Part shown: positions 21,197-32,305 of the stretch, piece after piece
Position numbering within the stretch: the first letter of the stretch is position 1
Layout of the letters: every line of letters begins with the position of its first letter
NCBI GenBank assembly: GCA_951812925.1
Contig: OX638371.1
Span: 116,025,124-116,089,123 of the forward strand
Length of the DNA: 64,000 nucleotides
Origin: Calliopum simillimum
Lineage: Eukaryota > Arthropoda > Insecta > Diptera > Lauxaniidae
Direction of reading: 5' to 3'
Made by a program: the position numbers and the translations under genes
The notes under the pieces: generated by a model
Databases searched by the model: none
Told to the model about the DNA's origin: nothing
The model's input: the letters and a program-made list of their open reading frames with translations, nothing else

Positions 21197-22174
21197 ATGA
21201 CTAAGTCAAGAAAACCGGCAACTGTAAAATTTCCGTGTGTTGGGTGCAAAAAAAATTGCACTGAAAGGCAAGAGGCTGTTTGCTGCGACAAGTGCAGTAA
21301 TTGGGTACATGCAGAGTGCACTAAACTAACAAAAGAACAGTACAAGCTAGTGGAGACCCCTGATAGCGAGTACAGATGCTCCGAATGTGACCCGGACTTT
21401 CTATCGAATTTGGGCGCCAACTCGAACATAACCCCAAATTCTTGCACTACCGCAGATGGAAACAACAACAATGCAGTGTTAATCAGTCAAGTCCTAAAAG
21501 AAGTTCAAGACATAAAGGGCTCAGTTTCATATTTAAGTAGCCAGTATGACGATTTTATAAAACTTGTGTCACAATACAACGTAGAAGTATCCAATCTTAA
21601 AAAGGAGAATATGGCTCTGAAGTCAAGAGTCGAACAACTGGAGAGCGGAATGTTCCAATTTGACAAAGAACGTATAAGGAATGATTTAATCATAACATCA
21701 GTCAAGGGCCTGATGGATGATAAACCAATTGACTCCATAGTTTCTTTGGCGTCTGAGATTAATGTTACATTATCCAGCCAGGATATTTCTTCTGTGACTT
21801 TGCTGAGTAATTACACAACACAAGATAAAGAAGGCAATAAGCATGAGAAAGTGATGTTAAAAGCTACTCTTAAAAATAGTTCCCATAGAGATGAGATGTT
21901 AAAATGCAAAAAAAATTTAAAGGATTCGACGAATTTTAATAAGGTCTCTCTACGTGAAGCGTTGCCGAGGCGCTCTATTGAAATACTGCAGTATGCGAAG
22001 GAGTTACGCAAGGTCGGCTATTCATCAGTCTACTCTCTTGGAAATCGTATCTTTGCCAAGCCGGCGCTTGATTCAAAACCGATTCTGCTGAATGACAAAA
22101 ATGCTGTAGACCGCCTATTGAAGGAACGTGGGGGATCTAAAGGTCAAGGTGCAGAGTCAACTAATCAACATTAG
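21197..22174 (+). CDS. Non-LTR retrotransposon ORF1 protein with PHD finger
   Basis: 325 aa from the ATG at 21,197. An N-terminal zinc finger of PHD type covers about residues 14-65 (CVGCKKNC, CCDKCSNWVHAEC, YRCSEC). A coiled-coil-like segment with heptad leucines follows (around VSNLKKENMALKSRVEQL), then a basic C-terminal region. PHD-type ORF1 proteins are known in the CR1-like and related LINE groups, where ORF1 binds RNA. It is followed after 46 bp by ORF2 on the same strand. No break is seen. The 5' UTR lies between the BEL remnant and 21,197, and its exact start is unclear. Confidence 0.8.
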   Translation: MTKSRKPATVKFPCVGCKKNCTERQEAVCCDKCSNWVHAECTKLTKEQYKLVETPDSEYRCSECDPDFLSNLGANSNITPNSCTTADGNNNNAVLISQVLKEVQDIKGSVSYLSSQYDDFIKLVSQYNVEVSNLKKENMALKSRVEQLESGMFQFDKERIRNDLIITSVKGLMDDKPIDSIVSLASEINVTLSSQDISSVTLLSNYTTQDKEGNKHEKVMLKATLKNSSHRDEMLKCKKNLKDSTNFNKVSLREALPRRSIEILQYAKELRKVGYSSVYSLGNRIFAKPALDSKPILLNDKNAVDRLLKERGGSKGQGAESTNQH

Positions 22175-22220
22175 CTGTCATCTTTCTTGCTAAGTATTTT
22201 TTGTATTTTATATCTTTCTC

Positions 22221-25061
22221 ATGGATTTTAATAGCATACTAGATTTTAATCTGTCTAACAGAAATGTAAATAATTTAAGTATTATATCTATTAATGCCCG
22301 AAGTATTAGTTCATTTAACAAATTCAGTCGTTTTAAAGAATTAATTTCCACTTTTACGGATTTGCCAAAGATTTTAGTCATCCAAGAAACTTGGTTTGAC
22401 AGTAGATTAATAGACTTGTATCAGCTCTCAGGTTACTCTCCAGTTCATTGCTGTAGATTTGACTGCTATGGGGGGGTTAGCATCTATGTGAATGAAAACA
22501 TTCCTTTTTCAGTTATTTTTAACGAAAGTGCTCAGCATTGCGAAATCGTTGGAATAAGACTATTAGATCTTAATCTTAATTTAGTTGGCTTCTATAGATC
22601 CCAACAATGCAATATTGATTTTTTTATGGAAACCCTTCGTCAAAAGTTTGTTTATTTTGGTAATTATGAATCAATGTTTCTTGGTGATTCTAACATAGAT
22701 ACACTTATAGACTCGAGTACGTCAAGGAATTTTTCTAATTTATGTTTATGTTATAACTACAATCTGCTGCATTCTCGTGTTACAAGGCCTTGTAGTGACA
22801 GCTGTATTGATCATGTGTTTTCCAATGGTGCGGTTTCGACAGAAATTTCTACTATTAAATGCGACTTAAGTGATCATGTGATAATTTATGCTTCTCTTGA
22901 CTTTGTTACAAATTGCAATAGGAATGATGTGCTAACTTTAAGGAAAATCAATTACCCATCAGTAAAGCGAGAAATTCAAGCTTTTGTCTCAACAGCGGAC
23001 AATACAATTGTGAACTGTGACCTTCTAGTTAATTCCCTGTCTTCAATAGTTAAAAGAAACACGGTTCTTAGTCATATTAAAGTTAACAAAAATAAAAGGC
23101 TAGCTCCCTGGGTCGATGGTTTTCTTGAAGAACTGATTGCAATCAAGAACGAATATTGGTATAAATTCAAAAAAAACAAAAACAACCTCTCGTGTCTTGA
23201 TAACTTTAAAAGACTGAATGCAATCATTAAACCTCTTTTGAAAGAGAAGCGTTCAAATTACTTACGTAATGAGATAGAAAAATGTGCAGGCGATTCAAAA
23301 AAGATCTGGAAGAGTGTTAATTCTTTATTTAAAGAAAATACCAAAAAAACGTATCCTATATATGAGAATAATGTCTTACTTGGTGATCTTGCCATTGCTA
23401 ATAAATTTAATGATTTTTTCAGTTCCATTGGTCAATCAATGTCGCAATCTTTTGTTTGTTTCCCTTGGGATGACATAAATTTTTTTCAATCTCTTAATCC
23501 TATGGCTCAGACTAGGTCCTTTGTTTTTCAAGGGTCCTCGGTATTGGACGTAGAAAGGGTTATATCCGCTCTAAACAATAAAACTTCTTCTGGTTGGGAC
23601 GGTGTCTCGAGCATTATTTTCAAAAATTGTAAGCATGAACTTTCGCCAATAATTTGCAATATTTTTAATGCAATAATTGACTCTGGCTCCTACCCGGACC
23701 CCTTGAAAATTCAAGCTGTGACCCCAGTCTTTAAACGCGGCGAAAAAAGTAACCCGGATCACTATCGTCCAATATCAATGCCTCCAACTCTGAGTAAGAT
23801 TTTTGAAAGGCTCTTGTATAACCAAATTTACAGTTATGTCATGGAACAAAATCTTCTATATGAACACCAATATGGATTTCTCAGAGGATTGGGTACTCAG
23901 ACAGCTCTTATTGAACTGGTCGACCTTGTTTGTAAAAACATTGCTAGGAACAAGTTGGTGGGTGGAATGTTTCTTGATCTAAGCAAGGCGTTCGATTCGA
24001 TTGATCACGATATTCTCTTGGAAAAATTAAAGTACTATGGGTTTTCTACAGGTTCGATTAGTTTAATTAAGAGTTATTTGAGTAACCGGAAACAATTTGT
24101 CTGCATTAACAATGAAAAGAGTGATTTCAAATCTGTTGGTGTTGGTGTCCCTCAGGGCTCTGTCCTGGGGCCTCTGTTGTTTTTAATATTTATTAACGAC
24201 ATTGCAAGATTGCCACTAAAGGGCAAAATATTCTTATTTGCAGATGATTGCTCGATTTTCTATCCTGGTGATACCATCGATGAAATTAGAAGGGACGTGA
24301 AGGATGATTTAGTTGTTCTTGATGAGTTTTTCCGATTGAATAAATTGCATCTTAATGTAAATAAAACAAATGTCATTTGCTTCCGCAGCAAACGGAAGTT
24401 AGTGTCTGGTCTTGATATTCTCCATAATGGAGTCGCAATAAGTGAGGTAAATTGCATTAAATTTCTGGGCGTCAAAATTGATTGCTTCTTGAGCTGGCAT
24501 GATCATATTGATCTAGTAGAAAATAAATTGTCCATGGTCAATGGGTTACTTTACAAGGTCAGGCATAAGCTTTCGACGGAAGTAAAGAAGTTGATTTATT
24601 TTGGTCTCGCGCATTGTCACATCACGTATGCAGCTGGCACATGGGGTTCTTTCTCCAATATAAATAGAATTCAGGTGATACAAAACAGAATGCTTAAAAA
24701 CGTATTTAATTTACACTATCGCTATCACTCTGTGGATATATTCTTCAACTTTCGTATCTTACCAGTGAAGCAGATTTATAAATATCAATTACTTTGCTAT
24801 ATTCACAAAATAACAAAAAACTTAATTCCCAACACTGTGCAAATTGTAAGCTTTCAACACTCTTACAATACAAGAAACAGAGATAACCTGGTTGTCTCTC
24901 GTGCGTGTAATATGATATCATCTCAAAACATTTCCCATAACGGTGTAATTTATTATAATGAGCTTGATAGATCCTTAAAGGGCTTAGAAAATATGGTGAT
25001 ATTTAAAAAAAGACTGAAAGAATTTTTATTAGATAGAAATAGACTAATAGCTTTATTCTAA
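22221..25061 (+). CDS. Non-LTR retrotransposon ORF2: endonuclease and reverse transcriptase
   Basis: 946 aa uninterrupted from the ATG at 22,221. The N-terminal 230 residues are an exonuclease-endonuclease-phosphatase type endonuclease (SINARSISS, QETWFD, LGDSNID, LSDHVIIYASL). The reverse transcriptase follows with FKRGEKSNPDHYRPIS, KAFDSIDHDIL, GVPQGSVLGPLLF and FADDCSIFY, the catalytic Asp pair being in FADD. The C-terminal region has a thumb-like segment (FLGVKIDCFLSWHDHI). There is no RNase H domain. Together with ORF1 and a poly(A) tail at 25,229-25,251 the element looks full-length or nearly so and possibly competent. Clade (CR1-like or jockey-related) was not tested by phylogeny. Confidence 0.88.
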   Translation: MDFNSILDFNLSNRNVNNLSIISINARSISSFNKFSRFKELISTFTDLPKILVIQETWFDSRLIDLYQLSGYSPVHCCRFDCYGGVSIYVNENIPFSVIFNESAQHCEIVGIRLLDLNLNLVGFYRSQQCNIDFFMETLRQKFVYFGNYESMFLGDSNIDTLIDSSTSRNFSNLCLCYNYNLLHSRVTRPCSDSCIDHVFSNGAVSTEISTIKCDLSDHVIIYASLDFVTNCNRNDVLTLRKINYPSVKREIQAFVSTADNTIVNCDLLVNSLSSIVKRNTVLSHIKVNKNKRLAPWVDGFLEELIAIKNEYWYKFKKNKNNLSCLDNFKRLNAIIKPLLKEKRSNYLRNEIEKCAGDSKKIWKSVNSLFKENTKKTYPIYENNVLLGDLAIANKFNDFFSSIGQSMSQSFVCFPWDDINFFQSLNPMAQTRSFVFQGSSVLDVERVISALNNKTSSGWDGVSSIIFKNCKHELSPIICNIFNAIIDSGSYPDPLKIQAVTPVFKRGEKSNPDHYRPISMPPTLSKIFERLLYNQIYSYVMEQNLLYEHQYGFLRGLGTQTALIELVDLVCKNIARNKLVGGMFLDLSKAFDSIDHDILLEKLKYYGFSTGSISLIKSYLSNRKQFVCINNEKSDFKSVGVGVPQGSVLGPLLFLIFINDIARLPLKGKIFLFADDCSIFYPGDTIDEIRRDVKDDLVVLDEFFRLNKLHLNVNKTNVICFRSKRKLVSGLDILHNGVAISEVNCIKFLGVKIDCFLSWHDHIDLVENKLSMVNGLLYKVRHKLSTEVKKLIYFGLAHCHITYAAGTWGSFSNINRIQVIQNRMLKNVFNLHYRYHSVDIFFNFRILPVKQIYKYQLLCYIHKITKNLIPNTVQIVSFQHSYNTRNRDNLVVSRACNMISSQNISHNGVIYYNELDRSLKGLENMVIFKKRLKEFLLDRNRLIALF

Positions 25062-25255
25062 AGTATTGAATTGTATCCTATTTAGCTTATTAAGATAAAA
25101 CATATGTATGTAATAATAGCTCAATTTTATATTTGGTTGTGAGCATTTTTTTAGTTCATAAGACCTTTTGGTAGAACTACTGTAAATATTTAAAAATTGA
25201 ATTATTGTATATATACAGACTTATTCGAAATAAAAAAAAAAAAAAAAAAAACGTT

Positions 25256-25325
25256 GGAATTGACTTTGTACTTCAAAGTGGAACGACGGAATTGACTTTG
25301 TACTTCAAAGTGGAACGACGGAATT
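25256..25325 (+). repeat. 32-bp tandem repeat, two copies and a partial third
   Basis: Unit begins GGAATTGACTTTGTACTTCA and ends AAAGTGGAACGAC; copies at 25,256-25,287 and 25,288-25,319, with GGAATT starting a third. It follows the LINE poly(A) tail almost directly. One inverted copy is at 17,434-17,469. Confidence 0.85.
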
Positions 25326-25384
25326 AGCAACGTTCGTACTTTTTAAAACGTTGGTCTGCCGAAAGTGTCAACAAAAATCCGCCA

Positions 25385-26995
25385 ATTCGATAATAAATTC
25401 AGTGAGTGATTTTAATTTGCAAATATCAATTTGCTGCTCGATACTTTTCATTATTTTATAAAAGTTCATAATTTTCTTCCGATTTGAGATAATCTGGACC
25501 TGGATCTAAAGGTATTCTTGAACCTTTTGTATTTTCTAAACCATATTGAATCAGTAATTTTTATTTTTGTTGATGCATAAAGAAAATACCATCTTTGTTT
25601 CTTATAATTTCTGTTCCTAAATATAATCTTATGTTTCCAAGATTAGTAATTTCAAAATTAGCTTTTATAAAACTAATGGATTCTTCAATTAAAAAATCTT
25701 CTGTTGCGGTTATAATGTCAATGTCGTATATGTATATAAATTTTCCATTGAAATTTTTAGCATATAAACATGAATCAGCGATTCCCCTTCGAGCTGATTG
25801 CTTAAGTCTAGAGATGTTACGTTTTAGTTTGCATACAAGATTTTCTTTTCCAGTTTCAACGAAACCTTCTGGCTGCTTAACATACATTTCAGTATCCAAC
25901 TTACCGTTTAAAAAAGCTGTCTTTTCATCAATATCCTTTACTAACATCTATTTGTATGATGCTATAGCCAGAAGAGTTCTCAAAGTAGTATGTTTCACAA
26001 CCGGTGCAAAAATTTGATCATAATCTTCACCATATTTACGTGAAAATCCTTTGCTACCAGTCGCGCTTTATAACGTTGTTGATTTCCAAGTGTTGTTTTT
26101 ACCTTGTATATCCATTTACATCTAACTAATTTACGATTTTTTGGGAGTTCAACCAAGTATAATTTCTGTGCATTGAGTTGATTTCATCTTGCAAAGCAAA
26201 TAACCAATATTTACTATCCGATCTCGAAATAGGTTCTTTATAAGAAACAGGTTCTTCTTTCAACACTGTTAAATATCCACATCTCTTTGGCGGCATAGCT
26301 TTTATTGATCTTGATGAAATTCTGCAATTAAGTTTTGGAAATTCGTTTCGTTTCAAAATCTTCAGCACTTTCAAATTCTTCATCCACCCCGATCAATGTT
26401 TTTTCCAAAAATTCAACATTCCTACATATTATGATATGATCATTTGACATATTCAATAACCTATATGCCTTCGACTCCTCGCAATAAGCAACTAAGCGGC
26501 ATTTTATGGCTTTAACATTAAGTTATCTACGCTTTTGCTATCAATATTCAATATGAGCAAAGGCTATAGAACCGAAAGTTCTGATATGTTTCATGTTTGG
26601 TTTCTCTCCAAACCAAAGTTCGAATGGAGTCAATTCTGTTGTATTTGAATGTAAACGATTTGCTGAATAAACGGATTAAGCCCAGTATTTCAAATTCTTT
26701 TTGGCATCAAATAATATGCACCTTGACATTTCCATCAAACTCCTGTTCTTACGTTCAGCCACCCCGTTTTACTCGGGGGTGTATGGAGCAGTTAACTAAT
26801 GAGAAATGCTATTACTTTTTAGAAAAATCTGCATTTCTTTACTACAGAACTCACCGCCTCTGCCAATTCATATGACTGATAGTTTTCCCAAATTTATTTT
26901 CTGTAAATGCTTTTATCTTTCCAAGAACTTCCGATTTCTTCTTCAGAAAATAAACTGTGCAGTTACGACTCAAATCATCTATCAACTTAAAAACA
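25385..26995 (-). pseudogene. Copia-type retrotransposon pol remnant
   Basis: Minus-strand fragments in correct Copia order, with several frameshifts and stops. The integrase core comes first (LIDDLSRN then VYFLKKKSEV, near 26,950), then NGVAERKNRSLMEMSRC and TPFELWFGEKPN (26,590-26,790), and then reverse transcriptase (KTAFLNGKLDTEMYVKQPEGF at about 25,870-25,930). The usual YVDD-like box is decayed to YDID. No LTRs were found. The integrase similarity runs to about 26,993, roughly 10 bp from the Usp5 ATG on the other strand, so the remnant forms the immediate 5' flank of Usp5. Confidence 0.85.
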
Positions 26996-27004
26996 CCGAT
27001 TACC

Positions 27005-29647
27005 ATGGAACTGTTACAGAAGTATTTGCCTAAAATTCGAGTTCCCAATGAAAATCAACCTATTTATAAGGACGAGTGCGTATACTCTTACGATAATCCC
27101 GAATCGCCAACTGGTCTCTATGTAAGCCTCACAACATTTTTGGGTTTTGGTGAGGAATACGTTCAACATTACGCTGAAAAGACTGGAAATGCTGTATTTT
27201 TGCATATCAAGCGAGAGAAGCAATTAAAGCAGGATAGTCCAGAATCTGCAACTACTGATGCTGAGGAAAGTGGGCCGGAACGTAAAATTACACGATTAGC
27301 AATTGGTGTAGAAGGTGGCTATAACGAAGCGGCTAATGCAAATAAGTATGAATACAAGGACACGTATAGTATTGTTGTCATGCCGGCAAAAGATAAAAGT
27401 ATACCATACCCCAATAAAGATTTACCGATGATTGTAACACAAGCTGTAGAAGCGTTACTGGCTCAAGAGTCTGCGATTTCTAAATTAGAGAAACTAACAA
27501 TGACGGGTAAGCCAAAAACTCTTTAAATTTTTTGTAGCAACATCAACCTGATTGCTTTTCGGTGATCAAAGTACATTACTATTTGTATTTTTTATGTTGT
27601 GTCTACTTTTTCGTTTGTTTTTGCAGGCACCTGGGATGGTGAAGTGCGTCAGATTTCAAAATTTGCGGAAAATCTTAAACAATTGGAAAATGGCAAGAAA
27701 ATCCCACCCTCTGGTTGGAAATGCGAAAAATGTGATTTAACCAGCAATCTCTGGCTAAATCTTACAGATGGCTCTATATTGTGTGGGCGTAAATTTTTTG
27801 ATGGTTCCGGTGGTAACGACCACGCTGTGCAGTATTACAAAGTAAGCGGTTTTCCGCTAGCCGTAAAGCTTGGAACAATTACTGCCGATGGCAAATCAGA
27901 TGTGTTCTCATATCCTGAAGATGATATGGTCATTGATCCGAAACTTGGTGAACATTTAGCACATTTTGGTATTAATATGGCTGCCATGCAGAAAAGCGAA
28001 AAGTCTATGGTCGAATTGGAGTTGGAAATAAATCAACGTATTGGCGAGTGGTCTTTATTAACTGAGAGTGAAAGTGAGCTGCAGCCATTAGCTGGTCCTG
28101 GCTTTACTGGCATGCGCAATTTGGGAAACTCATGCTATATAAACAGTGTCATGCAGGTAAGAAATAAATTAAAAAAACTTACAACATACTTAATACATTC
28201 TCTCATTTAGGTCTTATTCAATATACCCGATTTTGTTAAAAGCTTTGCTGGCGAAAGTGCCTGGAAGCACTTTAATGAATTTCCTTCCGATCCTGCGAAT
28301 GACTTCAAAATACAAATGTCCAAGTTGGGCAATGGTCTTTGGTCTGGCAAATATAGTAGCATATCGGAAAACACTCTGGATTCGGAAGCAACAGGCATAT
28401 CGCCAGCCATGTTTAAAAATGTAATCGCAAAGAACCATCCGGACTTTAGTACCAAACAACAACAAGATGCTTGCGAGTTTTACTTGTACTTGGCCAACAT
28501 GTTTGAACGCAATACACGCAACCAATTGAATCCAATGGAATCGCTGCTTTTCTGCATAGAAGAACGCGTTGAGTGCATGTCTAGTAAAAAAGTTAAATAC
28601 ACGCGAAGGGATGAATACTGTTTACCGTTGGAAATCCCACTGGAAAAGGCAACAAACCTTGATGAAGTTAAAGAATACTTGGATCGGAAGGCCGCTGATG
28701 GCAAAAGTGCAGCCAGTGATAAGGACGTTGTACGTCATAAAGTTACATTACAATCTTGTTTGGATAAACTTTTTGCAAACGAAATTATTGAGCAATTCCA
28801 TTCTTCAGCTATAAATGGAACTACAACTGCCAAAAAGTCAACACGCTTAGCCTCAATGCCCGATTTTCTAATGATGCATTTGCGCAAATTTACACTTGGC
28901 GAAGATTGGGTGCCAAAAAAACTTGATGTTTCAGTGCAAATGCCTGATGATTTGGATCTTTCAAATTGGCGTGCTACCGGCTTGCAGCCAACTGAGGAAT
29001 TATTGCCCGATTCTGAAGTACGTGCTAAAGAAGAACCCAAATTTGTTTTTGACGAATCTATAATGAGTGAATTAATGCAAATGGGTTTTCCGCACGAGGC
29101 CTGTAAACGTGCAGTTTTTCACACCAAGAACAGAGGCTTAGAACCTGCCTCCAACTGGCTAATGGAACATATTGCCGATGCAGATATCTCTGAACCGTTT
29201 ACTGTGCCAGTAAATGACGGAACTACAGCAAGTAGTTTTGTTGCGAATCCAGAAAGTCTGGCAATGCTAATGAGCATGGGATTCGATGAACGTCAAGCCA
29301 CTAAAGCACTTAAAGCAACCGATGGTAATATCGAGCGTGCCACCGATTGGATATTTTCTCATGTTGAAGATATGGATACAGATGAAGTCGCTAACGTACC
29401 CCAGCAGGCCTGCGCTGCTGCGCAAGCTGCCACGGGACAATCCAGAAATTATCGTGATGGTGTTGGAAAATTTAAATTAGTTGCATTTATTTCACACATG
29501 GGCACATCGGCGCAAGTTGGCCACTATGTTTGCCACATTCGCAAGGACGATGGACAATGGGTTATTTTCAACGATAGTAAAGTAGCATTGTCGCAAAATC
29601 CACCAAAGGATCTCGGTTATTTGTACTTGTACAAACGCGTTGCCTGA
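27005..29647 (+). CDS. Usp5: Ubiquitin carboxyl-terminal hydrolase 5 (isopeptidase T)
   Basis: Three exons: 27,005-27,506, 27,627-28,156 and 28,211-29,647, giving 822 aa, close to family length. Usp5 disassembles unanchored polyubiquitin chains. The zinc-finger UBP domain that grips the free ubiquitin C terminus spans about residues 168-280, with zinc ligands C200, C203, C220 and H233. The catalytic core starts at GNSCYIN with Cys337, and the histidine box VGHYVCH supplies His782. Two UBA domains lie inside the core at about 625-665 and 690-730 (MQMGFPHE, MSMGFDER). The start is the ATG at 27,005, in a good context (ACCATGG) and matching the family N terminus (MELL-x-KYLPKIRVP). Introns are 120 and 54 bp with GT/AG borders. 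A poly(A) signal AATAAA is at 29,715. Upstream sequence is Copia remnant. Confidence 0.95.
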
Positions 29648-29953
29648 ATTTGTTGTATATTAAGAAAATAATACAAAAACGTGAATGTTTTTTTAATTTT
29701 TGCATAGCTTTCGCAATAAATTGTAATCTATTGCTCTGGCCTCACAATGAAAATGAATTGTTTACTTTGAACTGACATTTTAAGGAATCCTTTTTTAATT
29801 TAAAAATTCAACAAAAGAAAATATAAATATACATACATACATATGAAAAATTAAACGACTGTTTTAATTGATGGTGGTCAATCATTACAACTAAAGCTAC
29901 AACGGATCACAAATTATTACTTAACTTTTTAGTAGTAATATTTTACGGCGCTA

Positions 29954-30117
29954 GGAAATAACACTTACAATAACGAAATAACGCCCAAACAATATGAAAT
30001 AACGCCCAAACAATTTGAAATAACACCCAAACAATTTGAAATAACGTCCAAACAATAACGAAATAACGTCCAAGCAACATGAAATAACGCCCTAACAATA
30101 TGAAATGGCGCCCAAAA
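29954..30117 (+). repeat. Minisatellite, about 21-bp unit, roughly eight copies
   Basis: The unit is GAAATAACGCCCAAACAATT with a variable last base and scattered substitutions. Degenerate and inverted copies (GGGCGTTATT) continue to about 30,190. The core GGAAATAACGCC also recurs in the repeat at 36,780-37,110. Confidence 0.85.
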
Positions 30118-30199
30118 ACAAAATAACGATTATCATTTTGGAAATAACGCCTAAAATTTGGAATTTATTTCGTTTTTGGGCGTTATTCCCTAAAGCCGT

Positions 30200-30954
30200 A
30201 TTTTACTTTTTAGATTACATATGCACCCAAATTAAGAAGACTTTAATAATTGGCTTTGAAGGCACTATTTGGGCAAACAGCATCTAATCACCTTTGCCTG
30301 GGTTCCATTTATTGACATTTTTGCAGTGCTACGTGAACACCCAATAAATTTTTATTGGATTTAAAACAAGACATAGCGGCAGTGTTGTTAAATCTTTGGT
30401 ATTCTACAGAAGTCTCCGGCCATGTTGTCTCATAAGAAAATAACTTTTGGCAAACATATTTTCAGCACTAGGATGTAAAATTTTTTTGTAGAATGCCATC
30501 CACAAATTTCAGTTTACATGCACCATGAGCAGCCAAATAGCCACTTTCATGATAAACTCTGGCTTTAAAGTTATTAAAGGTTTCATTTGCCTTGTACCAG
30601 ACTATGTGACGACAATATGGTACGATTTTTTACTCAAACTGGACGAATGCTCCCAGAGATACAATTCATATAAAAAATCATGTCATGTAGTACCTCAAAG
30701 CTAATGATTCTAAAAATTCGAAACTTTTCCCTCTTAATTTATTCTTCAAAAATCGATAAAAATTTTGAGCTCGATGGTGAAAAATGAAATAGGGCCTTAT
30801 CTTGAATAAGCATTCTCAGACTGCAATGGGGACTTCAAGGCAGTCTAGGAAAACATTCTCGAGAATATTTATTTATGATAATGCCCATTATTATTTATTT
30901 ACGCAACAATATCATTTATTTCGAATGTAATTAAGTGCTTTTATGTGAATGCGG
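30200..30954. other. Intergenic stretch downstream of Alg2
   Basis: No coding exon is seen. A fragment of the 109-bp MITE family lies at about 30,829-30,890 (AGGCAGTCTAGGAAAAC). TTTATT at 30,915-30,920 is a poly(A) signal in minus orientation, suitable for Alg2. Confidence 0.45.
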
Positions 30955-32202
30955 CTAATTCTGTTTCTTTTCAGTACGTTTCATTGACTCCAATACAATG
31001 CTTTCCAGTTTATCGCCAAATGCTTCAAAAGAAAACCTCTGCTGAACACGTTTGCGACCCATTTCGCCCATACGCTCACGCAAAGCATCATCCTTATAAA
31101 GTTGTAACAATGCGCCTGCAAACTTACTAATCTGTTTTTCACACAAATAACCCGTCGAGTTGTTAACGACTGTTTCTGTAGGACCGCCACTATTCAAAGC
31201 AACAACTGGTTTCGACATATACATGCCTTCCAAAGGCACAATGCCGAAATGTTCATTCTCCGGTGTGTATACTAGACAATCAGCTGCGTGCAACAACGCA
31301 AACTTCTCATCATCACTGGGTGACTTTAGAAACACTACATTATCCTGTAAGTCAAGTTTGTCCACCAAATATTTCAATTCCTCAAAATGTTCAACATTTT
31401 CCACAACTCGCGTATCGTACCCACCAGCTACGATTAGGCGACATCGTTTCCATTCCGAGACGGGCAGAGCATCTGCCAACAATTTAAAGGCATTTAAGGC
31501 CAAAGCATGATTTTTCTTACGTTCATAACGATTAATATCCAATACAATAAATGCATTCTGCGCTGGAATATTCTGGGGTAATTTGAAGTTTCCATGTTGA
31601 ATCTTTTGCTGCATCTCATCAAAATATTTGGTGTTCAATGATGGATACAGCACTTCAGGTATCACATCCAAGCGCTGAAAAGTCTCACGAAAGATGCGTA
31701 GTGTGAATTTGGAATTTACCAATGTTTTGTCGGCCATGCCCACAGTATATTCCTCCAGCCAGTTGAGAGGCGCACGATATACCGACTTCAGGTAGCCCTC
31801 ACGTACTGACAACAACTGATCCGGGAAGTGGCAATAAAAAATAATTCGTGGTCGATATTTAGCGAATCGAAGTAAAGGAATTCCAATTGAGATTTGGTCA
31901 CAAAACATCACGTCGATCCGATGCCGGTATGAAAGACAAAATGTAGCATAAAATGCAGCATATAACATGCGGAAGTATGCACAAAAAGCATAAAAGCGTC
32001 CAAAAATGTTCCGTGGTATCCAATCACCCACGACGCACACTTCAAAACTTTGAGTTTCCTGGAAACAGTGGGAAGGATCGTGGTGATTCGTTAAGAAGCT
32101 TACTTCGTGGCCCTTTTGCTTTAAAGCCATAGCTGCATCCACAACCAATCGTTCTGCTCCTCCAATGCCCAAGTCGGGATGTAGAAAAAGTACTCTCACC
32201 AT
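30955..32202 (-). CDS. Alg2: Alpha-1,3/1,6-mannosyltransferase ALG2
   Basis: A single uninterrupted 415-aa frame from the ATG at 32,202. ALG2 adds the second and third mannoses from GDP-mannose to the dolichol-linked oligosaccharide on the cytosolic face of the ER, an early step of N-glycan assembly. It shows the GT4 family layout: an N-terminal Rossmann half beginning VLFLHPDLGIGGAERLV, a hydrophobic membrane-associating stretch about residues 75-105, and the C-terminal donor-binding half with the E-x7-E motif at E317 and E325 (ENEHFGIVPLEG) followed by NSGGPTETV. Length and start fit the family. There are no introns. It is divergent from Txl (34,826, +), with about 2.6 kb of repeat-rich sequence between their starts. 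Confidence 0.95.
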   Translation of the reverse strand: MVRVLFLHPDLGIGGAERLVVDAAMALKQKGHEVSFLTNHHDPSHCFQETQSFEVCVVGDWIPRNIFGRFYAFCAYFRMLYAAFYATFCLSYRHRIDVMFCDQISIGIPLLRFAKYRPRIIFYCHFPDQLLSVREGYLKSVYRAPLNWLEEYTVGMADKTLVNSKFTLRIFRETFQRLDVIPEVLYPSLNTKYFDEMQQKIQHGNFKLPQNIPAQNAFIVLDINRYERKKNHALALNAFKLLADALPVSEWKRCRLIVAGGYDTRVVENVEHFEELKYLVDKLDLQDNVVFLKSPSDDEKFALLHAADCLVYTPENEHFGIVPLEGMYMSKPVVALNSGGPTETVVNNSTGYLCEKQISKFAGALLQLYKDDALRERMGEMGRKRVQQRFSFEAFGDKLESIVLESMKRTEKKQN

Positions 32203-32305
32203 TTTTTTTGTATCTTTTCTTCTGAGTCATTCAAATGTTATTACTATCACAAAATGCATTTCCTTTAAATTAAAATAAAAATAATTTCGAAGTTTGGGTT
32301 GATGA

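Larger units (their letters stand above)
21165..25251 (+). mobile_element. PHD-type LINE element, apparently near full-length
   Basis: The unit comprises 5' leader, ORF1, ORF2, 3' UTR and a pure A tract at 25,233-25,251 preceded by AATAAA. It lies head-on against the BEL pol remnant on the other strand. I could not find a convincing target duplication, and the 5' boundary (somewhere in 21,060-21,196) is approximate. Confidence 0.75.

Noticed and set aside
27552..27626. Alternative Usp5 start in the intron 1 reading frame
   Set aside because: The stretch has a clear pyrimidine tract and acceptor, and exon 1 already supplies the family N terminus.
29954..30117. Regular repeats as a CRISPR array
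   Set aside because: Contiguous 21-bp minisatellite without unique spacers, in a eukaryotic genome.
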